Made by a program: the position numbers and the translations under genes. Shown in pieces: positions 1 through 10,262 of a stretch of DNA of 64,000 bases (the first letter of the stretch is position 1; each line of letters begins with the position of its first letter). This DNA is from Diospyros lotus (taxonomy: Eukaryota > Streptophyta > Magnoliopsida > Ericales > Ebenaceae): positions 11,790,616-11,854,615 of the forward strand of contig NC_068338.1 of the NCBI RefSeq assembly GCF_014633365.1, read 5' to 3'. The notes under the pieces are model-generated. The model searched no databases and had not been told where the DNA came from. It was given only the letters and a program-made list of their open reading frames with translations.

Positions 1-1627
1 ATAGACTTAAAATTTAAGTATAAAAATTAATATATTAAATGTATAATATGTAAGTATTGGTTATGTATACAAAATGTTTCTTCTTCGATAGAGAATAGAG
101 AAGAGAGATCAAGGGGCGCATTTTAAAAAAAATAATATATGAATTATATTTTGTTTAATGTGAAAAATATAATAAAATTGAATTGAATAATATTTAAAAA
201 ATATATAAATAACAATATATCATACATTATCAGGATGTACTTTCTCTATATAGTATATATCAATTTCTATGTAGTACATCAAACATGATCCTAATTAATA
301 ATATATTTAGTTATATCTTTATAAAGCATTTATTTATTTAATAATATATTTAGTATATTATTCGATATTTAATTAATTTATCTGCATTGTGTTTGATTAA
401 TTATATGAATTAACTTAAATTCATATGGTCGAGGTGACATGAAATTTAAAAACATAATATAAATTTATTTTAATATAAATGAGTTAAAATAAATTCTTAA
501 AATTGAATAAAAATATGAATGAAATTATACATTTAAAGTCAACATTTCATGTGCTTATAAAGTGATACATATATGATCATAGTATGGTGCTTTAATTAAT
601 CATAAGAGTCGTATGTAAATAATATAAAATGTAAAGATAATACGAAAAAGGTAAAATATAAAATTAAATATATATATATATAAATGTAAACTACATCTGA
701 AATTTTTTTAAATTGAAATATATATTAAATGTATAATAATTTACTATTGGTTCTAAACTCATTGCTTTCTTTTATTGTTACAATTTTGATTATGTTAATT
801 GTAATTATAATTCATTTAATAATCTTATGAGTCGATGAAATATAAAGACTATATGATAAAGCATAAAAGGGCATGATAGCTATTTTTTTTTTTTTTTTGT
901 ATAATAGGATTATAATTAGTTACTTGTTAGATTTATTTGGACCATTTCCAATAAAGTAATTTATATGGATCACTAATCTTTCTTTAATTTCATGAAGTTT
1001 CTCAATTATTCACATCATTGCGTATTTCAAAAAGATATGTAAAAACGACGCCAAGTGCTAGTATTATCATAGTATGGCACATATATTAATAAATCAATTA
1101 CCAACTAATTTTAAAGTGACATATATTCTCTTAGCTAGTATAGCATTTTAATTAATCATAAGAGTCATTTGTAAATTAAAACTTAACATAAATATGCTTT
1201 TTTCTTTCCTCTTAGTGGTACTTAGAATAGAAATATCGATTTTGTAAGAATTTTTTGAATTAAGAATAATAATATATCAAACATGATTAGGATATACATT
1301 TTTCTATATAGTATATATCAATATCTATATAGTATATATCAATAATATCCTTGATTAATAATATATTTAGTATTATCTTTATGAAACATATATTCAGTAA
1401 GATTAATGCTTATATATTCATTAATCAAACATTGTCACCATATATATTCATTCAATAAATATTTGATTAATTAAATAAAACTAACATTTATTCATTTAAT
1501 AAACATTGTAAGACTAACATTTATTCATTCAATAAACATTTGATTAATTAAACCGTCATCTTATATATTCATTACTTAATTATTGGTCAAACATCAAGAG
1601 CAAAATTCCTTTTTCTTGTTATATAAC
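1..1627. repeat. AT-rich non-coding flank with degenerate internal duplication
   Basis: No coding region is supported. The stretch is very AT-rich. A block near 232-345 (motif CTATATAGTATATATCAA, then AATAATATATTTAGT) recurs in diverged form near 1287-1400. Another block (ATTAAATGTATAATA followed by ACTATTGG or similar) occurs near 30-60 and 715-750, and again near 11640-11680 on the far side of the nested retrotransposons. The sequence is probably an old AT-rich repeat into which the elements to the right inserted. Confidence 0.5.
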
Positions 1628-2173
1628 TGATGAGGAGAATATCTTCGGGTCTGTAATTACTCCCATGCCCTGGAAAGGCGTCCTATAGTAGTCGTGCCAC
1701 GTGTTCGTTTAAGGGGTACTTCGCAGATGCTATCTTGTTTGGATCTAGAAGGACACCTGGCAGATATGTATCGCCACGCCAGTTGGCAGGATGCTCGGTA
1801 CGGAAGTCCCCGAGGTCTTAGGGACTAATCCTCGTGCCAAAGATGACGGAGGAAGAAAGCTATCCCGAACTCTTCGGAAAGGGCGACTATTAAGGAATCC
1901 TTATCGATAAGATTCCAAGAAAAGTGGGATAGAGATCCTGAAGATCTCTATCCGGAATCTTAATCTCAACGCAAGGATAAAAGAAGGAGGAAGAGCAAAG
2001 GTAAGGGATCGAATCATCTCTTGATAATTGGAGCATAAGTAATTATACTGGTTTTTGCTGGTAAAAAAGACATTTGACTTGATCGTCGGAGATTCACCGG
2101 GGGAGTGAGTCCCCATCTCCATTGCAGGCACACTGGAAGAGGCGGAAGAGGATGATTGGCTATCGCATCATCA
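1628..2173 (+). repeat. 5' LTR of Tat-type Ty3/gypsy element 1
   Basis: This 546-bp segment begins TGATGA and ends TCATCA, a perfect 6-bp terminal inverted repeat of the TG...CA type. A primer binding site follows after two bases and a gag frame follows that. GC content jumps sharply relative to the AT-rich left flank, which supports the left border. No matching 3' LTR is seen in the window because the element is cut at about 8886, so the LTR cannot be confirmed by pairing and no target duplication can be scored. Confidence 0.8.
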
Positions 2174-2175
2174 AT

Positions 2176-2193
2176 TGGCGCCCACCATGGGGC
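2176..2193 (+). other. Primer binding site of Tat element 1
   Basis: The sequence TGGCGCCCACCATGGGGC lies two bases after the LTR end, the standard position for a minus-strand primer site. It is of the TGGCGCCCAC type common in plant Tat/Ogre-related elements. The inverted Tat remnant near 9701-9717 carries a related site with the same two-base spacing. Confidence 0.8.
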
Positions 2194-2264
2194 TGAGGCA
2201 TTTTCTTTTCTGTCTCTCCAGCACAGCAGGTCAAGACGTTCTTTAGTAATCTCCTTTTGCTATA

Positions 2265-3602
2265 ATGGCGACAAGGAGGCAGCAATCTCGAGTCGCCCGA
2301 GGTAACCCCGTTCCAGAGCCCAGTCAGCAGAATCCTCCAAGAAGGCCACCAGGGAGAGATTGGAGTCCGGAGGGGCCTCCACCCCCTCCTGATCGGATAG
2401 CACTCCTAGGAGGTCAGGTGCAACGGCTAACGGAGTTACTCATGGGCTTCTTGGATAGACAGCAAGCCCAGCATTCTCGGACGGAGGAAAGGAAAGGACC
2501 CCCGAGGGAGGAGGAGTCATATTTGTGGGAGATAAATTCGTGGAGGCCAGGGCAAGACGACGGGCATGGCGAGGCATCCGAATCCTCCGACTTGTCGTAT
2601 GTGCAGCAGTGGCAAGAAAGGAGACTACGGCAATTAGAAGAGGAGATCGACGCCCTGAAGCCGAAGTCTGGAGAGGCTCAGGGGACAGGGGTGAATCAGC
2701 CCCTCAGCCCAAAGATTATAGCGACGGTACCACCGGAGCGTCTTTGCATTCCGACCATCAAACCTTATGCAGGGACCTCTGACCCAATAGACCACCTCAA
2801 TCTTTTTACCTCTCATATGATGGTGTAGGATGCCTTAGATGCGATGTGGTGTAGGGTCTTCTTGGTAACCTTGGAAGGGCACGCACGGGCTTGGTATTCC
2901 AACCTGGCCCACCATTTTATCGCAAGTTTCGCACAGCTCTGAGGCAACTTCGTGGCGCATTTTGCACCTCTTCGGAGGCATCGAAGGTCCACCATGGCCC
3001 TCGTAAGTATGAAGCAGAAACAAGGAGAACCTTTGAAAGACTTCGTTTCACGTTTCAATATGGAGGCCTTGAGCATTGGGAACTTTGATCACAGTGTGGC
3101 TATGGTGGCATTCCAGAACGCCCTAAGGCCTGGCCCTTTTGCTCAGTCATTAGCCAAAACGCCCCCGATTACGTTCACGGACATCTTGGGTCGCGCTATG
3201 AAGTACATAAACGTCGAAGAATTCATGCAAGCCAAGAGAGCAGAACACGCAGAGAAGAAAGACAAAAAGAAGCACCCCGAGGAAAGGAAGAATGATGACC
3301 GGAAGGAAAAACATCATCCTCGGTGGGACTCGGGTGGTTTTACCCCTTTGAATACCCCAAGAGCGGAGATCCTGGCCACCATCGAGGGTAAGGACTATCT
3401 GAAGAAGCCTTGATCGATGAAGGCACCATCTGATAAAAGGAACTGGAATAAATACTGCAGTTTCCATCGGGATCATGGCCACGATACGGAGGAATCTCAC
3501 CAGTTAAAAGAGGAGATCCAGGAGCTCATCAACCGAGGTTTCTTAAGGAGTTACGTGGCCAAGGAAGGCGATTCTCGAAAAAGGAAGGACCGACGGTCGT
3601 GA
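2265..3602 (+). pseudogene. gag: Gag region of Tat element 1 (broken by stops)
   Basis: Capsid/nucleocapsid precursor of a Ty3/gypsy element. The frame opens at ATG 2265 with a proline- and glutamine-rich N-terminus. A retrotransposon gag domain follows at about 2740-3230, with family-typical stretches such as HARAWY, FVAHFAPL and PLKDFVSRFN. A basic Lys/Arg/Glu-rich tract comes next, then a segment with [10 protein letters not shown], typical of the gag end in Tat elements. In-frame stops lie at 2826 (TAG), 2940 (TGA), 3411 (TGA) and 3600 (TGA), but the reading frame does not shift. Each stop is compatible with a C-to-T change of a Gln or Arg codon. The frame runs straight on into protease. 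The product would form the particle that packages element RNA; this copy cannot make it without readthrough. Confidence 0.85.
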
Positions 3603-4162
3603 TCGAGGAGTCCCCCCAAGAGGGACTGAACGGACGATCGAGATCATGCTCGACGTTCACCTCGAAGAGAGAAATCGTAGCGGGGAGAAGATGATCATTC
3701 CTAACCTCCAGTATTCCATACACTCGCTGCAGGGGAGGTCCCAGTCGTGAAAGGCGAACGAGGCGCCGGTGGTCGAGCCCTTGGGCTAAAAAGGTCGAGG
3801 TATGTTGAACCAATCTCTTTTTCAGATAGTGACCTCCCGGGGTACCCGAATCGAAATGATTCGCTGGTGATAAAAGCCGAGCTCGGGAAATGGGAGCTTC
3901 GACGGATCCTCGTGGATCCAGGAAGTTCCTCTGAAATCTTGTATCGGTAAGCCTTCTTAGGCATGGGGTACAAAATGGCACAACTAAAGCCAGCGAGGGT
4001 CCCTTTGGTGGGATTTGATGGGGAGGCCGTATATTCGGAAGAGATCATTCAACTTCCGCTGACTGTAGGGAAAGGCTCCCGAACTTCTCAAGTCATGCTA
4101 GATATCCTGGTAGCAGACGTGCCTTTGGCCTATAACATGATTCTAAGAAGATCTGGCCTTAA
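3603..4162 (+). pseudogene. Protease region of Tat element 1, interrupted by a solo LTR
   Basis: Gag-to-protease stretch in the same frame as gag. Stops lie at 3627 (TGA), 3678 (TAG), 3702 (TAA) and 3948 (TAA). The aspartic protease core is visible as RRILVDPGSSSEILYR at about 3900-3947, where DPGSS corresponds to the catalytic D-T/S-G region. It continues with PLTVGKGSRTSQVMLDILV and VPLAYNMILRRSGLN up to 4162. A solo LTR then splits the domain, and the protein resumes at 5896 with the family-typical STYHMMMKFPTNSGIG segment. Removing the LTR and one copy of the 5-bp duplication restores the same reading frame. Confidence 0.85.
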
Positions 4163-5890
4163 TGTAACGCCTCCTCATCTCAAATAGCATGGTAGGTTTA
4201 CACCTAGTAATTCACGAGGCGTTAGGAAACCCTAGCAGCGGAAACAATGGATCGAACCTGTCAAAATATTTGTAGGGTTTCCATGCAAAGTAAATATGCA
4301 CAAATTTTCGTTAAATTAACATGTAAGTCCATCATAACAAAAGAGGTACAAATCTCCATATATTTACAACACTTTTGAACTGAATTACATAAAACGATAA
4401 AATAAAGCTTAAACGTCCTCTGAATCATTCCCGTGTGCCTCGCTTGCTTCCTTATTCCCTGGCACACCAAACCTACCTGGAACGCGAAGCGTTCCAGGGG
4501 CATCAACCCAAGTTAGATATTGGAATCTAAGTGAGATGTTCTCAAGAAATAAATAGCTCATGTATGAAAATGCAAATATGCAAAAATGAAACCCCCCTTT
4601 GTGGAAGTCATGCCAGGGTGTTGCAATCACCCCCGCGCACGCCATGCTCACCTCAACACGCATATGTGACTCCGCGAGTCACTCATGGCGGCCACTAACT
4701 TGCCACAAACATCCACATGTCATGAAATGATGAAATAAGTGGAATTGCATGCCAAACAAGAGAAGTAAGTGATCATGTCCACATATAACACACAAATGAA
4801 TCAAAGGATGATCAACATGAAGAGCAAAGGATGCAGAGAACACTCACTCTTGCTACCTTTCTTGTTGCACCACTGATTTTTATGAAAATTCAGCCCTTTT
4901 AAGCTGCAGTTATATACAGTATGTGTCACCAAACTAAAATATTTTTACATAGGATTATAATAAATCATTTAAGGAAGAAACCATAAAAATTTCAAAGAAA
5001 AAGGACTATGAACGCGCCTTCACGCGCCCCCATAAGAGTGCCCACGCGCCCCCACGCGCAGCTACGGCAGGCGCGTGCGTCTCACGCGCCGAGCCCTGGT
5101 TCTTACGGAATTTTGCTTCGATGTTTAAAACGGCCATAACTCCTTCATTTTAACTCCGATTTGACTTCCGTTTGAACCTACGGACTCCCCTTTCAGTGTA
5201 ATATGACCCTATGGAAAGAAAAGTGGCTTAACTCTTTGGTTATTTCCTCGTTTTTAGCAATCTTCCAATCTGGTCACTCTTCTTGGTTTCCTTTTGTTCT
5301 TCCTTCTTTGGATTTCTTTCCTTTGCTTTACCTTACTTAATTTCTCTCTACGTGAACCACTCTCCTACCCCTTTTTATAGCCTTATCATGGTTGCACCTT
5401 ATCTCCTTTGGGTTGGTATTTTCCTCCTTGTCATAATTACCATCTTTGAAAAATGCTCCCTTTGATTCTTTCTTCCTTTATAAGCTTTTCTTCTCCCAAT
5501 CACCTTCTTCCACTTGCCCCTTGCATGCCCACTTATTCAAACCTTCTTATCCCTTACTTTTAGTGGCCCAATAGCACGCTTACAACTTTCTTTACTTGTG
5601 AATTAAGAAGTAATTATGCCTTAAGACTTTTGTGTACCAATTATCCAATAGCATCTCACCACCTCAAAGCTTCTTTAATAAGCCTTCATTATGTCTATTG
5701 ATCTTTCAACAAGAGTTTACCACGTCAAACTTTACCAATAAGCCTTTACCATGACATTTACTTTATACTTAAATCCTTAAAATCACTTTTATTTGCATAC
5801 AAATCCTAAACTTGTATTTAAACACATTTCACTCCATCATCTTTGTCTTACATCATATCCAACTCCTCATTAGATTTTTGGGATATTACA
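4163..5890 (-). mobile_element. Solo LTR A (TGTAAC family) inside Tat element 1
   Basis: A 1728-bp segment begins TGTAACGCC and ends GGGATATTACA on the plus strand. It is flanked by a perfect 5-bp target duplication CTTAA (4158-4162 and 5891-5895). It holds no internal domains, so it is a solo LTR left by LTR-LTR recombination. A TATA-like motif (CTATAAAAA on the minus strand, about 5373-5381) sets the transcriptional orientation as minus. A 10-bp-stem hairpin lies at 4476-4498. The insertion splits the protease of Tat element 1, so it is younger than that element. Confidence 0.93.
4476..4498 (-). other. Perfect 10-bp stem-loop in solo LTR A
   Basis: The arm CCTGGAACGC pairs perfectly with GCGTTCCAGG across a GAA loop (plus-strand reading). 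On the sense strand of the LTR it is preceded by a conserved TCTAACTTGGG...GATGCCC context. Related hairpins occupy the equivalent place in the other solo LTRs and in both LTRs of the chromodomain element at 45-54 kb. Confidence 0.8.
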
Positions 5891-5895
5891 CTTAA

Positions 5896-7327
5896 TGCCT
5901 TTCGGACTATTCCTAGCACGTACCATATGATGATGAAATTTCCTACAAACAGTGGAATAGGTAAAGTATGGGGAGATTTGCGCTCAGCACGTGAGTGTTA
6001 TATGGCCTCTATAGGCATAACAAAAGATAAAGAAGCAATGTTGCAAGGAGAAGCTCCAGGTTCCCGAAGGGATTCCCAAGGAAGAAAGGGAGAAGACCCT
6101 CCGAAAGAGGTCAGTTTTCTACTAGAAGGCCTGGAAGATCCAAAAACAGCAGAGCCGGTGGATAAATTGGAAGAAGTGCCTTTGAAGGAAGATTGCCCAA
6201 ATCGTTGTATAAGGATGAGTGCAGAGCTAAAAGACCCATTAAGGGGTCGGATCTTAGCACTTCTTAGGCAGTATGCGGACATCTTTGCATGGACTGCTCA
6301 GGACATACCAGGAGTAGATCCATAAGTTATGACGCACAAACTGGGAATATGACCCGGCTTCTGACCTGTCAAACAGAAGAAGCGAAGCTTCGCTCCCTAA
6401 AGAGCACGAGCAATTGAGGAGGAAGTTGCGAAGTTAACGGAGGCACAATATATTCGGGAAGTTGATTATCCGGAATGGTTAGCAAATGTCGTGTTGGTCC
6501 CAAAAGGGGAGAGCAAGTGGAGGCTTTGCATTGATTTCACTGATCTTAATAAAGCTTGCCCAAAGGATAGCTATCCTCTCCCGAGGATTGATGCCATGAT
6601 TGATGGGACTGCTGGTTGTTTGCTCATGAGTTTTCTAGATGCTTTCCAGGGATACCACCAGATTCCATTACACCCAGAAGATCAGGAGAAAACAACATTC
6701 ATTACCAATAAGGCAACTTACTGCTACACAGTGATGCCTTTTGGTTTGAAAAATGCAGGAGCCACTTACCAGCGCTTAGTAAATAAGCTTTTTCAACACC
6801 AGCTCGGGAGAAATATGGAAGCATACGTGGACGACATGCTGGTGAAAAGCATGGAGGCAGAGCATCATCCGGAAGATTTGGAGGAATGCTTCAAAACCCT
6901 TCGTAAGTTTCATGTGATACTTAATCCTATCAAATGTGCTTTTGGCGTCTCTGCAGGAAAGTTTTTGGCCTATATAGTACACCACCGAGGGATTGAGGTA
7001 AACCCGAAAAAAGTTAAAGCCATTATGGATATGCCAGCCCTGAGAAGTATCAAGGAAGTACAGAGTCTTACGGGCAGGATGACGGCTTTGGGGAGATTCC
7101 TCTCCCGTTTGGTGGAAAAAGGCCTTCCTTTCTACAAGGTCCTAGCAAAGGCAAACAACTTTGCATGGAATGATGAATGTCAGAGAGCCTTCGAAAAGAT
7201 GAAAGAGCATCTGGCTACGCCACCGATTCTCACCAAGCCAAAGCCAGGAGAACCATTGTATATCTATTTGTCGGTGGCCGAGGAAGCCGTAAGTTCGGTA
7301 CTGGTACGAGAAGAAGATAAGATATAG
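5896..7327 (+). pseudogene. pol: Protease end, reverse transcriptase and start of RNase H, Tat element 1
   Basis: RNA-dependent DNA polymerase of a Ty3/gypsy element. After the protease tail and an acidic linker, a segment at 6260-6480 carries RT-upstream motifs (FAWTAQDIPGVDP, PEWLANVVLVPKG). RT motifs follow: WRLCIDFTDLNKACPKDSYP, then DAFQGYHQIPLHPEDQEKT, VMPFGLKNAGATYQ and the catalytic AYVDDMLVKS at about 6825, with both aspartates intact. The RNase H start is LYIYLSVAEEAVSSVLVRE. Stops lie at 6323 (TAA), 6350 (TGA), 6362 (TGA), 6398 (TAA) and 7325 (TAG). All keep the frame and fit C-to-T changes. The RT fingers and palm are otherwise well preserved, so the insertion is not very old. Confidence 0.9.
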
Positions 7328-7642
7328 AGGCTCGTTTATTATGCAAGTAAGCGGTTAATAGGAGCGGAGGTTCAGTATCCTCCCATGGAGAAGTTGGCTT
7401 TCGCCTTGATAGTTTTGTCTAGGAAGCTTCGGCCCTATTTTCAAGCTCATACGATTATTGTGCTTACTAACCAACCTTTGAGGCAGGTTCTTAGCAAACC
7501 GGAACTTTCAGGGAGGATGCTGAAATGGGCAATGGATCTTACCGCTTTTGACATTGAGTATAAGCCGCGGCCAGCTATTAAGGCATAGTCATTGGTGGAC
7601 TTTATCGCCGAAGGGATAGGGACTCCCAAAGGGGCAGAGGAA
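7328..7642 (+). pseudogene. First RNase H domain and tether of Tat element 1
   Basis: Continuation of the RT-linked RNase H in the same frame: LVYYASKRLIGAEVQYPPMEKLAFALIVLSRKLRPYFQAHTI, then LTNQPLRQVLSKPELSGRMLKWAMDLTAFDIEYKPR. The conserved Glu is seen in the MEKLAFAL helix. The usual Asp of the TD(Q/H)PL segment is Asn here (LTNQPL), a form common in Tat elements, where this RNase H has degenerated into a tether. A TAG stop at 7586 interrupts the frame. The strand context (LVDFIAEGIG) leads directly into a second RNase H. Confidence 0.8.
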
Positions 7643-7915
7643 AATCAGAGACCATGGACAGTGGCTGTAGATGGGAGCTCAACCTCAGGTGGCGGAGGAG
7701 TAGGATTAATGATAAAGAGTCCTGATGGACAAATATGGCCTTATGCTTTACATTTTGAATTCCGAGTATCCAACAATGAGGCAGAGTATGAGGCTTTGTT
7801 GGCAGGGTTGAGATTGGCTGAACAGTTGGGAGCTCAGAACGTCAAGGTGAGTTCAGATTCTAATTTGGTTGTGCAACAGGTGAATGGAGAGTACGAATCT
7901 CGGGAAGGCCAATTA
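7643..7915 (+). pseudogene. Second (archaeal-type) RNase H of Tat element 1, shortened
   Basis: A second RNase H-like domain follows RT-RH, which is the hallmark of the plant Tat lineage. Visible catalytic positions are Asp in TVAVDGSSTSGGGGVGLMI, Glu in RVSNNEAEYEALLAGLRLA and Asp in VKVSSDSNLVVQQVNGEY. The domain ends abruptly at about 7905-7920. Its C-terminal part and the usual long linker to integrase (normally several dozen residues) are missing, and the sequence jumps to EDEPSWMDPFLLYLKEEKLP without losing the frame. I infer an in-frame internal deletion. The domain would help remove RNA primers or template during reverse transcription. Confidence 0.8.
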
Positions 7916-8886
7916 TGTGTGGAGGATGAGCCTAGCTGGATGGACCCTTTCCTATTGTACCTAAAGGAAGAGAAACTCCCCGAAGATGATTCAAAAGCTT
8001 GGGAGGTTAGACGAAAGGCCCGAAGCTTCATATTAGTCAATGGGGAGCTTTACAGAAGGTCATTTTCGCAACCATTGCTCAAGTGTATCCGACCCACTGA
8101 AGCAGATTATATCCTGAGAGAGATTCATGAAGGCATATGCGGAAGCCACATCGGAGCTCGAACTCTCAGCCAAAAGGCTCTTCGGCAGGGGTATTATTGG
8201 CCAACGATGGTAAAAGATTCGGAACAGCTAGTCAGGACCTGCGACTGATTCCAGCGGACATCCAACTTAGTCCATGTACCGGTGATCGCACTAGCTCTTT
8301 TGGCTACGCCTTGCTCCTTTGCTCAATGGGGTATTGACATCTTGGGGCCTTTTCCCCCAGCGGCTGGTCAGGTTAAATATATCATGGCCGCTATTGATTT
8401 CTTTACAAAGTGGGTCGAAGCCGAGGTAGTGGCCTTTATTACTGCCCGACGGGTGAAGCAATTTCTATGGAAGAATGTGGTTTGTCGATTTGGAATTCCT
8501 CAGGTACTAATCTCCGATAACGGCACTCAATTTATTGATCGATCTGTCCAAGAATGGTGCCAAGCATTGGGAATTAGGCAGTAGTTCACCTCGGTAGCCC
8601 ATCCACAGGCTAATGGACAAATTGAGCTCGTCCACAGGACCTTGTTACGCGGTCTGAAAGCGCGAGTGGGTGAGGCAAATGGAAGCTGGGTGGAAGAACT
8701 ACTGAACATCCTATGGTCTTACCGTACCACGGTGAAAGTATCCATGCGTGAAACTCCTTTTAGCTTATGCTACGGCTCAGAAGCATTGATCCTAGTTGAA
8801 ATTGGGGTACTTACGCTAAGAGTGGAGCTTTTTAACCCCGAATCTAATGAACAAAATTTGAGGGACAACCTTGACCTCCTTCTTCC
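7916..8886 (+). pseudogene. Integrase of Tat element 1, 3'-truncated
   Basis: Integrase inserts element cDNA into the host chromosome. The zinc-binding part is seen at 8080-8250: EIHEGICGSHIGARTL gives the His pair, but the Cys pair is damaged (a TGA stop at 8246 and FQR where CQR is usual). The catalytic core shows Asp in MAAIDFFTKWVEAE, Asp in LISDNGTQFID and Glu in AHPQANGQIELVHR. Further stops are at 8246 (TGA) and 8582 (TAG). Family similarity continues to NEQNLRDNLDLL near 8884, after which the plus-strand frame reads antisense through an inverted Tat fragment. The 3' end of pol, the 3' UTR and the 3' LTR are therefore absent. Confidence 0.85.
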
Positions 8887-9700
8887 CGTCCTTGCTAGGC
8901 TCAGGACCCCCAATTTGGAGGCTATCGTGGTAACATTGCCAGGCCTCCCTTTGGTCAACGTGAACGACCTCGACCTCGGTGTTAGATATCGGGAACTTTA
9001 TGGCTAAATGGGAGATGGATACTACTGCGCCCAAAGCGTTGAGAGATGGTCTGCCTAGGAGTGTGTTGTACGGCGCCTGTCAATCCACCACCAGGTACCG
9101 GATAGTGATGGCCTTGACCAGCGGAGCCGTCTTGAATGAGGTTGGCAAGTCGATGTAACCTTTGACACCAACCTGCTATCCTGAGAAGCCAGTCAAGCTT
9201 TCATTAAAGGGTCCCAACTTTCGTTCAGAGATGCCCATTCTTCTCAAGGTAGACAGGTATAATAAGTCGGCTGAGTTTCCCTGGTCTACCAAAACCTTCT
9301 TTATCAAAAAATCCTCGACGACAATTGAAATTACCATGGGGTCATCAAGGTGCGGATCTGTTCCTTTGAGATCTTTATCCATGAAGCAGATCGTGGGGTG
9401 CCAAGCCATTCTTCTTGGTTTCTCCTTAGTATCGTCTATTGTCATGATTGCATGAGGATATTAACCTTGTGCCGAGCTTGGCACTCCGTTGGTAAAACCT
9501 CCAGTAATGGTGTCGACAACCCCAGTTATCTGACTGGCTGGGGGTGGGTCAATGCGGGAAAGGGTGCGGGCAGTTAGGCGGTGGTGGTAGTCACTTGACC
9601 CTTGGGTATAGGCGTTTCCAGTTTGTGCCATGGAATGGCAGTGAGGAGGTTGGTTTGAAAGGCTTTTAGTGAGCTTATGGGGTAGGTAAGTTTTACCGAG
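8887..9700 (-). pseudogene. Inverted Tat element 2: deleted gag joined to protease
   Basis: Read on the minus strand from the primer site, this remnant has a short gag start (MAPTVGLGKTYLPHKL...), then the gag C-terminal signature VVDTITGGFTNG, then protease. The protease shows KKVLVDQGNSADLLYLSTLRRMG, YLVVD, LLGRPSLNALGAVVS and HLAIKFP. The capsid core of gag is missing, so a large internal deletion joined the gag N-terminus to its C-terminus. In-frame stops separate the segments at about 9459, 9174 and 9090. The protease is clearly related to that of Tat element 3 at 29167-29676. The remnant ends at about 8887, fused head-on to the integrase of Tat element 1. Confidence 0.8.
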
Positions 9701-9717
9701 GCCCACAGTGGGCGCCA
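9701..9717 (-). other. Primer binding site of Tat element 2
   Basis: On the minus strand the sequence is TGGCGCCCACTGTGGGC, placed two bases inside the LTR edge at 9720. It has the same type and spacing as the site of Tat element 1 at 2176-2193. Confidence 0.8.
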
Positions 9718-9719
9718 AA

Positions 9720-10262
9720 TGTTCATTCCTGACTAAAAGAGGACGATCGGAGGCGGGGCGCGGACTCCGACGATGGGTCTATCAGGGGGGCGGCTGGCAC
9801 CTGCAAGTACTCCAACGCTCAAGTGAGTAAGAGAGTAAGGAGAAATAGTGTATTAGTAGGTCAAAGATCAGAACATATATTGACTCTGATGAGAGCTGGT
9901 TGATATAGGAGGAGGAGACGTCCTCTTACATACATGCGTCTTGCGTTTGCAGGTGATGAGACTGGCTATCCAGCATTGGTGGAGGTTCCCAGATTATAGC
10001 ATGGTGGCAAAGGGACGCTCATTAATGTGGATGAGATCCGCTATTAATGAGGATGAAACCTAAGATGGCCGCGCGGATACCCAGTGGGAGTCACAATGAT
10101 GCTGTGTCAGGCTGGTGCTAGGCCAAGGCTAGGTCTAAAGGGAGGACCAAGATTGGGCCGAGATTAGGTCTAAGGAGAGGGCTGAGATTGGGCCTAAGGA
10201 GAGGGCCGAGATTGGGCCCGGACGGTCCAATAAGGGAGGGGATAAAATATGAAAAACCCACG
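9720..10262 (-). repeat. 5' LTR of inverted Tat element 2 (outer border approximate)
   Basis: The inner border is firm: the plus strand starts TGTTCATTCC right after the PBS, so the LTR ends GAATGAACA on the minus strand. A TATA-like CTATATCAA (minus, about 9903-9911) lies within. Near 10150-10215 there is a short tandem repeat of about 25 bp (units with AGATTGGGCC and TAAGGAGAGGG). The outer border is a guess at a CA near 10262, where similarity to the next LTR fragment begins. No partner LTR is available to confirm it. Confidence 0.55.

Noticed and set aside
4163..5890. Plus-strand orientation of the TGTAACGCC-starting solo LTRs
   Set aside because: Both ends start TGTAAC when read inward. 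The internal TATA motif shows that the TGTAACATCC-type end is the true 5' end, so these copies are minus.
2265..8886. Plant pararetrovirus (caulimovirid) insertion
   Set aside because: LTR, PBS and an integrase are present, and no movement protein or caulimovirid coat motif is seen. The order PR-RT-RH-aRH-IN is that of Tat retrotransposons.
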